Of a stretch of 35,930 nucleotides of DNA, positions 1 through 9,760 are shown in pieces (position 1 is the stretch's first letter; each line of letters begins with the position of its first letter). The notes under the pieces are model-generated. The model was not told the DNA's origin. It saw nothing but the letters and a program-made list of their open reading frames with translations, and did no database searches. Made by a program: the position numbers and the translations under genes. This DNA is from Acanthaster planci (taxonomy: Eukaryota > Echinodermata > Asteroidea > Valvatida > Acanthasteridae), in assembly GCF_001949145.1 (NCBI RefSeq), contig NW_019091536.1, positions 421,792-457,721 on the forward strand, in the 5' to 3' direction.

Positions 1-2851
1 ACATGTGATCATCAATAGATGTCATTGTGAGGCGAGATGTAGCCCAGGTGGACTCCCTGACCGTACTGCATTACGGAGGGAGTCAAGGATATAAAGGGTA
101 CAAAATCGGGTGAAACATTTTGTAACTAAAATGTTGAACAATTCAACCTTTTCAAAGGAGCCAATTTCATGTCTGTAACTCCACAGCTGGTGGGATAAGA
201 AATTCTACACATCACCACCAAACACAAAAACGGGAAAATAAAGTTGGATGTAACGTTAATTCTTGCCATAGTTGTGGACTGTTTCAGCCGTTCTCTAGTG
301 CAGTTCGTACAGTGTGCGCATGCAACTATTCGGCGTACAAGATTCCGAGCTGTGTACACGTACATCAAAACTACATGATCTGACTGGAACCAGCAAAACT
401 GAAGTCTATCCGAATCCACTTGTTTCGAAAACACTCTCATAAAGCATGTAACGCGCAACGTGGTTTTCAGCCTCGAATGCCGTGCCATTGATCTCCGAAA
501 CCGAGTACACACAACATTGGGCTGGCCGGGGGTCGAGGCTGTGGCGTTCGTTGGTCATGGTGACGATCGGCCTATAGTTACCTGCACGCAAGCCGAGTCT
601 ACTACGGCCAGTACGGGAAAGCTAAAATTCATGATTTGTACAAATCCTGGCCATTTTTGAGCATGTATTATGTGCTAACAATAGAAGTTAAGGGACTCCC
701 GGCAGTTCGGTGTCGAGAGTATCATCCAGCAAGGCTTTGGCACATTTCTGTTGCTACGGCAATTTACTCATTTCTGTTGATTTGCCCCATTTTAAAAGTT
801 ATACCAAATATATATTTTTTTTTAGAAATGGAGAACTTTTCCAAAATGCACTGGCACAGATAAGTATTTTTTATATATAAACTAGACTGATATGAGAGTC
901 AACGGCGATTAACAATCATCATCTCTTGGGCCTGAATTTAAAAATGAAAAATCACCTATTTTGAGATTATTGAATATTTTGAAATTGCACATTGTTGGGG
1001 ATCCATCGCCCGATAACCAGACAGAGCTCCAGCATGACCATAAACGTCAACATCCCAAGCCAATAAATTTTAAGCTTACTTACAAAACTGGCGACATTTC
1101 TTCACTGGTGAAAAACATTGACAAGAATATCGGAGGGCACTTTTGATTACAGAGGACTCCAAACAACTACATGTACATAGGAGACATGAACTTGAATTTC
1201 CAGTGGTTTGATGTCTACGTGAGGCTAAGGGTTTTAAGAGAGCATCTCCCCACCCCCTCCCCCCCACCGTATGGTTATGAATTAGGAGATTTTTTAAAAC
1301 TTAGACATAGTCTAGCTATCTGTCCATTGCTCTAAAATCCAACTCATCATTGCCAATTCAGTCTGCTTTGAGTATGTTTAGTTTACAAATAAAAAAAGGT
1401 CAGGGCGATCAACAGCACGATTTGTGTTTCATCGTTACTTACCGCGCATGCATGTGTCAGCACTGCCTCTGCATACTGCATTCCCAATCAGTCTTGCCTG
1501 TTCATCACGATCATGCCCGCAATGTAATCTTCTTTTTTTAGTCCTCAATTATCCAGATACGTTACTGTTTCATTTTAATAAAATGGGATCTCTACAATAT
1601 TGTGTTTTTATACATCTATAACCAATAAAACTCTATGAACAAATTAAACATGTTAAACACTTCAAAGAGAGATCATTGATGAACTTATTTCCGTACAAGA
1701 ACCCGGCATATACAAAGCTGGCTACTCTGACCGAGGTTTTTCTTATAAAATAGCAGGTTGTGTCGCAAATTTATGTTTATAAACCGAAATATAAAGCAGA
1801 ACAAAATATGAACATTTTAGGGGTGATCGATAGGGGGTTAATTGGTCAGTCTGAAGCCCCCGATCCGACAAAAACAGAACTGCATTTTTTTATATCAGCT
1901 CGATGGCAGGCAGGTTTAAGCCAGGAACCAATCACGGCCTCCGTGTAGCAGGCGTGCAAGTCCTTCACTGGAAATCGTGCACGCGTAGTGTTCCTGTACA
2001 TGCCTGTACTTTTCAACTCGAGAACGGATGAATTACGTTTACAGAAGTAATGTTGTCTCTCACTTATTTTCCTCGATTTTGGAGTCCATGGTTCGTTCTG
2101 AAATTCCTAAACCTCCCAGACGGATAGATAAGGCCACAAAGAACTTGAAAGAACGTGAAAACTGAGTTTCTTCAAGGTAAACCAAGAACAAATTAGAACC
2201 AAATTTGTGGTCGTTTTATACACAAGTCTTAGACCCTGGATGTCAGTCATAATGAAATGAAGACAATGTCCAACCTGGGCTAAGGGGAGATGCAGCGTTA
2301 CGTGTGAAGATGCAGTTACTGCCCTATTTAAGTATTTTGCTCTGTACATGATGTACTATGATGTGCTATTGACTTCGATTTATGGTACATAAATGTACGT
2401 GTATTTCGTTCTGCAGTCCAACATTCAGTGGACAATTATTCGCTGCAGGCACATATGGGTGCGTGGAGCCAGCTAGCATAGCGCGGCATAATGTGCAGCA
2501 ACCCAGCTGGCACATTCGTATCCGAAACGGGCCTCCTCAGCTACTGGTACGGCGAGGTCTTTTTTACCCCAAGTTTCTGTGCACGCAGCAGTCTCAACTA
2601 CACATGCTTAACTGATTATTCCGTGATGTAATGGATTGGTCAGCTTCATGGTGCAGGGGGTTTTGGTTGGTAAGCTTGCACTCTTGCAGTCATGTCAGTC
2701 AAAAAAGATGCGTCAAAATCGAAACAAAACATATTCTTTTTGTTTAATGTATGGTTTAATTCACTTGAATTCTTTTTATAAGTTAATTTCCCCAAAATTA
2801 AGAAATCCTTTGTCAGAAAATGTGCCTTTTTTTGTAATCTGATGTTTTAAT

Positions 2852-2974
2852 GGCCTTGTCTGAATTACTTGGCTGTGGCCTGAAATTACGCACGAGTCTG
2901 TGGTAGTGGCCGAAGCCAGTTCCCATAAAGTCGTGTGTAATTTCAAGCCATAGCCAAGTAATTTGGACGCGGCC
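2852..2974. mobile_element. Fold-back (MITE-like) element with 44-bp inverted arms
   Basis: Positions 2852-2895 and 2931-2974 are imperfect inverted repeats of equal length, 44 nt each. The inner 33 nt (2863-2895 against 2931-2963) mismatch at only a few sites. The arms enclose a 35-nt centre (2896-2930). Both outer ends carry GGCC. There is no coding capacity, and no clear target-site duplication is visible. The size and structure fit a non-autonomous fold-back element or miniature inverted-repeat transposable element (MITE). The superfamily cannot be assigned. Confidence 0.7.
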
Positions 2975-3339
2975 TGTGATAGCTCAAGCACATAAAAATT
3001 TTTGTGTGTTTTTCCAGTTTTGTAACCAATTTTGCAGAATATTTTACACCTTGGCCTCAGTGCCTTTCCTTTGTAGATATTTTGGCCTTGTTGCCCCTGC
3101 TACTCGCCGCAGTGCCCCTTTACAGGTCCCATTTCTTGAGGTCAAAATGGCAGTGTCTCCCTCCCCCCCAAGCCAACATTCGAGCCCCGCGCAGAGGATT
3201 TCATAACACTGGATTTGTAAGTTTTTGGCTTGGTACCATGCCTCATACAATTAGTTTGGCTTCTTCACACATGTATGGAATGGGGTGCTGGATGTATGCA
3301 CATGTAGCTTGCCTTTGAACTGCCTGGCTCATTCATCAC

Positions 3340-5260
3340 ATCAACAATTTACAAGGTGATGAGAGAGGGCTGGAGAGGCATGTGCATGCACATGGATAAT
3401 GTACACTGTACATGTATACAGTATATTTGTTTGCCAAGACAGACAAGTCCTGGTAGGACATGATACGTGTATGTGCACATCTATTACAGTGCACCTCCCT
3501 GTTAACATTCGTTCACCGTAAATTTTCACAAAGAGTCTTTGGAATTCACGTTATTAGTCTCTGTTGTGGGCTTAGTGTGACAGTACATGTATATTCTGTA
3601 TTGAAATACAGGTACAATTAAAGTACCTGTAGGTATACTGTGTACACATACATACATTGTACGGTATGTTTACAAAGCAATATTTCAGTTCATAATCAAA
3701 TGTAAGGGGGTTACGGGGAGATTAAATTTGGTCACAACTACTGTATATGTACGTGTAAATGTCTACTTGTACCGGTGCATCTGTGGACTAGTACACGTAA
3801 CTTTGAGACAACATTAATTATAACTTCATATTAATTTTACATAAATTTGTGAACATGTATGAGTGATGTGATATTCCTTGGCCTTGCTTTTTTACTGTGA
3901 ATGATGCTTAGCATGCTCTGTACGATATTATTTATGGGGGATTCGTACATTTTAAAATGGCTTTAAACTACTGCACGGTGACTAGGCTCTTGTACATCTA
4001 AATGTACGTTATAGCTGTCTTTTGTAAGAGTAATAACAGTACTTTCACATCGATGGTTGCCCATCCACAAACCACTATCATCATGGTTGATTTTTGTGTC
4101 GTTGCCCATGGGGTAATATTTGTTCTTTCCTTGACAAAAGTGTCTGATCCTACATGTACATGCTGGGACAGTGTACATGTATCGGTTCTTGTAGAACTCA
4201 AGACAAATACTAGTTATTTATTGTACAAAGTACATGTACATGTATGTAAGGATGATGATGTACCGGTACAGTTTACGGGTAGGGCGATGGAGCCATGGTG
4301 TTTTATGTCACATCTCCCACGACATCTTGCTGTCAGGCCATATTTGAGGACATACAATGTTCCACTTGTACACAATTCTGAGCAGAACTTCCAGTTTTGC
4401 TCAGTTATCTGGGCTACTCGAGTGAGAGCATCCAGTAATGGGACGGATGAAGTCCTTAGAAGCTATCAGGCTTTGCACTTAATATTGAAGGTGCATGTAT
4501 CGTTTGTATGTGTACAGGGTGGTGAAGCCATGTCCACAGTGGGGAGTCTTTGGCTATTGCTTCAGTTTGCGTGTCATTATCATGCCGTGGTCAGACGGTG
4601 ATGAGCCACACATGAGCTTCATGAAACAGTGCCAACTTTGGGCAAGGACTGATATCAAAGATGTTCATGGGAAATACATGTACAGTGTACATGTGTGCAT
4701 ACTTTGTCTAATGTGTACTGGAAGGACACATGTGTTCGTTCATGCTCTTGGGTTTAATTTGGGGTTGATTTTCATCAGACATGTACATGTATAGTACATA
4801 CCTATACATGTACATGTACACCCGGTAAGTGGGACCATAGGATTTATGTGCTGTACAATACATGTACCGGTATGTGAACATGAAGCTACCAGTACAGTAC
4901 ATGTACACATGTACATGTCCATGCACATTTGCTGTCCATGCACATGTACCGGTACATGTATGTGATGGTACCTGTTCATATACATGTATATGTACATGTA
5001 TATTTTTCATATCACAGCTGCAGAGGCCCGATATGTGAACTATTCGTGTGCGTAATACCAGCAGCATGCCATACAGACAGCAGTCATTCAGAAGGCCTGG
5101 AAATTTTACCCACCACCCAACATCGCACCAAGCAAATTGATGAAGCTTGCAGAAATCAGACAAATACATACTGAACATGTACGCATATGTACACATGTAC
5201 CTGTGCAGTGTACTGGTACTACATGTACTGTACATGTTCAAGTGCATGTGTGCATGAAGT
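3340..5260. repeat. Dense cluster of TACATGTA / TACCGGTA palindromic repeats
   Basis: ACATGTAC, TACATGTA and TACCGGTA units recur irregularly, often overlapping. Examples lie at about 4150-4180, 4228-4245, 4675-4700, 4780-4820, 4860-4960, 4975-5000 and 5175-5240. They are not a simple uniform tandem array. Because the units rarely make stop codons, they create long artificial open frames on both strands, such as 4002-4601 (+) and 4708-5247 (-), with protein runs of alternating HV, MY and CT. Similar clusters occur near 5955-6055, 9240-9370, 9490-9520 and 9665-9705. Confidence 0.85.
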
Positions 5261-5854
5261 CCACCAGTGATGCATTTGCCTTGAACCTGCTTTAATTGAC
5301 TTTCATTGATAATATGGTAGCCTTGGGGAGGTGCCCTCTATGGCTGGATGCATGGATACTGGTGCACGCTCATGCCAGGGTCATGACAGCCATTATCAGG
5401 AGCAGACCAGGCCGTAATTGATGGAACTGTTTGCAGAGCCTATGAAGAAGGAAAATGAGATCCACTTCTTTCCGTGTGTGTCTTGCTTAATTTGATCAAT
5501 GATGTGGCATGTTCTGTGTACAACAAAAGATGAAAAAATGAAATATATACACAATATACAAGTACTGACCAATATTAAACTGGAATTGAAATCATGTACA
5601 TGTACATGCAAATGAAACATTGGAGCACCAGGCATTATGTTAAAATTTCTACTTTGTGTATCCCTTTTAATGAAAAAGAAATCAGTGTCATGTCTGCCTT
5701 TCAGTCTCTGATCTGTAATAAAATGTGAGATTATTTCATTTGTTTTGGGTACTTTTGCCACATGCACAAATACACATGCTCAGTACATGGGTAGGCATTC
5801 ACCGCATTCAGGGGACAAGTTCTTTTTTTAGGGAAATTTGAACTGAGTTGTCGT

Positions 5855-5902
5855 GTTGTGGGGACATTCCTGAGTCCCCACAACGTTTTCGGTCCCCACA
5901 AA
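5855..5902. repeat. GTCCCCACAA hairpin plus third repeat copy
   Basis: GTTGTGGGGAC (5855-5865) pairs with GTCCCCACAAC (5874-5884) as an 11-bp stem with an 8-nt loop. A third copy, GGTCCCCACAAAA, follows at 5891-5903. The arrangement resembles the end of a short inverted-repeat or SINE-like element, but no full element can be delimited. Confidence 0.6.
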
Positions 5903-7140
5903 ATAAGTGAAATGTGGAGTATATTTCCCTGCAACTACCGTGTGCTGGTGTGTTGGAGTACATGTGCTGGTACATGTACATGTTTATGTTTGTTGTCTTT
6001 TACCGGTGAATTTACTCGTACCAGGTAGGTTATTGTAAAATTGTACATGTACATGTATGTATTTGTACGTGCGTTCATTGCATCTACATTGCACAATACA
6101 TTCATACGGTATGTAGGCTTATGTACGAGTATATGTCATATGTACATGTTTAATAGATTTATAAAGTGAAAGTATAAAAGGTCACATGTATACAGGGCTT
6201 GCCCTTTATTTTTTCTGACAGTAGCCCGCCAGGCTTGTAAATTGTGATTTTTTAGCCCGCAGAGATTTTTACTAGCCCATGAAATGCGTGAAAAAAAAAT
6301 AACAATAAAAGCAGGTTTTTGACAAGGAATTTTCTGAAGGCAGCAGTTTTTGACAAACTTTTTTCTGGCAGCTGTGTGTTGGTGCTGTAAATTGCGGGTG
6401 TCTTTTTTGTTTTTTTGTGGCCACAGCAATAATCACAAATCAGAATCATTTGTATAAGATTTAAAATTGGCTGGAAGTGAAATCAGTATTGAGGCTCGAA
6501 AGGGTCCTTCTATCTGTAACCCTAAAATTAAAAAATTCTGACCTCATTTTTTGGGGGGGAGGGGAACCAACTGCTAATAATGAAGACTGTAACTGGTACA
6601 TGTACATTGTAAAGTTTTGTCCTTGAAGAAAGCTACATGTACCGTACATGGCTCATGTGTTTCATGAAAGGTTTATTTTAATATGCACGTGGGTCTTTCT
6701 TTTAAATAGGGGGCCAAATGTGTTACATGGTGGTAAAAATTTCAAACTTGTTCAAACAAATTCAAAACTTGTTGATATGTAATTGATAATACATTCATGC
6801 ATTAAATGTAAATGATTTTTGCTTTGAATAACTACTTGACGTGTGCAGACCCAATTTGTGCAGTGGTGCAGCAAATTATTTGACGTGTAACAGAGAAACT
6901 AAATACATGTGTACATGTAGGATGGTTCTGTGCATGCCATTTTTTGTGAGTAAAGTTCACTTTTTGGCTATTTTTGGAATTGTTTTGCAAAGTTTCATTT
7001 GGTTTAACACAAAGTTGCTTAAATAGCGAATATATGGCACAGCTCATAGGTACTGTATGCATGCCATTTAGCTTGTGCACCTTTGCCAGAAACATTAAGT
7101 GTTTTGAAGTTTTTTTAAAGAGCTTTATGACTCATTTCCC

Positions 7141-7172
7141 GTGTAACAGAGAAACCGGTTTCTCTGTTACAC
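7141..7172. repeat. Perfect 32-bp palindrome, with one arm repeated upstream
   Basis: Positions 7141-7156 (GTGTAACAGAGAAACC) are followed immediately by their exact reverse complement at 7157-7172, with no spacer. A 15-nt match to the arm (GTGTAACAGAGAAAC) also occurs at 6885-6899. The repeat is non-coding. It could be the remnant of a small mobile element whose ends have met head to head, or a regulatory dyad. Confidence 0.8.
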
Positions 7173-9720
7173 ATGGCAAAACTGTCACAATACAAACATT
7201 AATTTACACTGGGAACTGTATTCGATTTTGTTTAACAATTGCAACAACATTTCATGTTTGCAGTCAACGAATAGTGATCTAAAATAAATTAGGAATACAA
7301 AGATACTCTGAAACCCGTCCATATTTTTGATGAATGGGAATTAATGCGAAGCAATTTTGATGTCATAAAGCATTACAATTGTCACCAAACATTGCACATA
7401 TTGCAGTGGGTTCAACATTTGTGAATAAAAAAAGAAGCCTTTTATAATGGAAATGAAGAAAAACTAAGTATTGGGGCATAAAAAAATTCTTGTTAAAGGC
7501 CAATCTTGTATTTAAAGTGCTGTTATTAACGAGGTTGGACTGTCATGACTGAATGGGTATAAAAATTTGTCGCGCACCCACTAGGTCTACTTGAAAGTTA
7601 AAAACATACCGTAACTTCTGCCTTTACTGGATAATGAAGAAAATTTCAGAGAATCCAGAGTTGCAGAGATACATGTACGTGTACTTCGATGCCGGTTCAC
7701 ATTTTTATGCAAGTGGAATGTGAAGAAAGTTTGATGTCACAAAGCATTTATGCCAAAAAGTTCAACAAAATCCCTACATCCAATTTCTTGATTTGAGCTG
7801 TATACTAATGTATGTTGAAAACGTCTCAGCACGCAGGCTTAGCGGACCATTCACAAAATCGCACCAGCATGCCGAGTCAGCACTGCACATGCGTGCTGGT
7901 GACTGTTTCCTGAGAGGCGTAATGTGCATTGCACTGTTTCCATGTGGTCACAGCCACCAAATATTCAGCCGCTCACAACACAGTCGCCGGCGAATGTGTA
8001 CCGACTTGACATGGCACGCTGCGAGTGGACCTCTTGGCTGGCATGTTGTGACATTGTTACGACCTTTTTTCATCCTTTTTTTCTGCAAATACATTGAGTT
8101 TCAAGTAAATTTTACCTTCGTGTCTCGAGAAAAAACCCCACCCCATAACTTTTTGTCACTGCATAACGTGTGAGTGATAAAACTTCGATCAAAGTCTCTC
8201 GATGATGAAGAAATGGCGGGAACTGGGCATGTCTGTGTCATGTGATGGTCACGTGACAGTGCATGCAGGCTTGCAATATGATCCTGACTCCACGGAACGT
8301 TGGAAGTTGCACAAACGTTTTTGTTTACAACATAACAATTTCGCGAGTAACCAAAATATTTTTTGACGAGAATTGACAGGGATATCTTCAGAAACGTTTT
8401 GGATCGCAGATATGAGTTAGTAGGAGGTTTTTTGGGGGGCACTTAGAGTTGATATTTTAGGTTTTCGAAATAAATCACTACAGCTTTTCATTTTTTTTAA
8501 CAGCCAAAAATTATTTTAACTTTGTAACAACTGGAGGAACAAAATGTTACGTTGTTATATCCGATTATGATGACACCTGTATTCTCAATTAAAATGAATT
8601 TCATTAGGAGATTTTTCTAATATCATAATTTACCTTTCTGTTGATAGCGTAGTTAGAAAATGAATGATTTATTTGTTTTGCCAGTGGTATAATATGTCTT
8701 ATGAAATAGGTCATCAAAAATGTCACACAGAATACTGAAAAAAGTCTGAGAAACGATGAGGTTTTCCCTTTCAGTTACCGGTACATGTATTGTGTAAATC
8801 AGCATTTTTTTACTGTCAATGGATTTAATGTAATTAACACATTAATTGACAAATACATATGAAAATTAAATGGGAAAGTGAAACTGGTCTTGTTTTAAAT
8901 GGTCCTGATAATTATGATGTCCCTGAAATACACATTAGCCCCCATAATAAAAGAAAGACCCATGTACCGGTACTTTGTACATGTGTATTGATGTGCATTG
9001 AAGATACTCAATAAAATTGAAATACAATAAAATTGCAATAATGAACATGCGCTCATTGCATGAATTTTGTCTTAAATTGTTCTTGCAGTGTGTGACATTT
9101 ACCTGTACAGAGTCAATTAAAGGCAGTACATGTGCTACTCATGTTCATTGATTTTTCATTGATAAAATACCTTGAGCAGAAGTCACGCTGTATACATGCA
9201 CTGTATATTAGATTATGCGTACGAGTACATATACTGTACTTGCACATATCCATATGTTACATTGTACATGTACATGTAAATCTAGCAGCATGACATATCG
9301 CTTGTGATGCTTGCGCGTGCACATGTACCTGTGAAAGTGCTTTCTGACACCGATACATGTACATGGCTAAGTGCTCAGTATTTTCAACTTCCATCCCCTA
9401 ATGTGTCTTGTGTTTGCATTGAAATTCATTTCCACATTGTAGCGGTATGCACAGGCACTTTATGGTATGCAACGTGTTCCTGTATGCCTACATGCATGTA
9501 CATGCATGTACCGGTATTTGTACAGCTCATGTGTATTTGTATCAGACCAGCAGGAACTGTGGAGGTGTTATTTTTGCTCCTTGGCTGGTACAATTACAGG
9601 TAACTTTTGTCTGGTCAGTAATGATGTACCGGTACAGGTGATTTACTGAAAATGATGTGGAAAATACATGTATAGTTACGAGTACATGTACACGTACATG
9701 TACAAGTCGGCGATATGCAG

Positions 9721-9760
9721 AGTACTGCCCTGCTGACTACGACTTCAGACATGTCAGAAG
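9721..9760 (+). CDS. Crtc: Probable Crtc mini-exon preceding the phosphosite exon
   Basis: The 40-nt segment follows an AG (9719-9720) and ends at a good donor, AAG|GTATGT. Its last two bases (AG) plus the first base of the next exon (A at 10690) make an arginine codon, so the protein reads [21 protein letters not shown] across the junction. Relatives have a small exon at the same place ending in ..PPADTSWRR before TNSDSALH, and the PAD and RR match. The valine it adds at -5 and the arginine at -3 from the phosphoserine fit the SIK/AMPK consensus. The acceptor is weak: there is no polypyrimidine tract, and an alternative AG at 9705-9706 would add a few residues. Treat it as provisional. Confidence 0.5.

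Larger units (their letters stand above)
1..9720. other. Presumed upstream intron or 5' flank of Crtc, rich in TACATGTA/TACCGGTA
   Basis: No exon can be recognised here. I looked for the CRTC N-terminal CREB-binding motifs (the NPRKFSEKIALH-like start, a GSLPNVNQ-like segment and the RPLSVDKHGR-like segment) and saw none. Open frames are short or made of palindromic repeats. Contents: dispersed ACATGTAC/ACCGGTAC arrays, densest at about 3.3-5.3, 5.9-6.7 and 8.9-9.8 kb; a fold-back element at 2852-2974; the GTCCCCACAA hairpin near 5.86 kb; a TAGCCCGC-containing stretch at 6220-6290; and the 32-bp palindrome at 7141-7172. Positions 17-112 read openly on the + strand for about 32 codons, but no family is recognisable. 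If the provisional exon at 9721 is real and is preceded by other exons, this is an intron of more than 9.7 kb. Confidence 0.6.

Noticed and set aside
126-512. 128-codon minus-strand open frame at the window start
   Set aside because: No recognisable domain, codon use like the background, and a second open frame overlaps it on the same strand.
2382-2615. 77-codon open frame with protein-like composition
   Set aside because: No start context, splice support or recognisable domain. Short palindromes (CCAGCTGG, GCTAGC) make a non-coding origin as likely.
4002-4601. 199-codon + strand open frame
   Set aside because: It runs through TACATGTA repeats, which avoid stop codons. The protein is low in family-like motifs and rich in HV/CT runs, and I recognise no domain.
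4708-5247. 179-codon minus-strand open frame
   Set aside because: It is almost wholly a translation of the palindromic repeats (MYMY, HVHV, CTCT patterns).
3340-5260. Possible CRISPR-like array from regularly recurring palindromes
   Set aside because: The spacing is irregular, the units are 6-8 bp and often overlap, and the window is animal DNA.
7793-8173. 126-codon + strand open frame
   Set aside because: No recognisable domain, and its second half becomes AT-rich and phenylalanine-rich like intergenic DNA.
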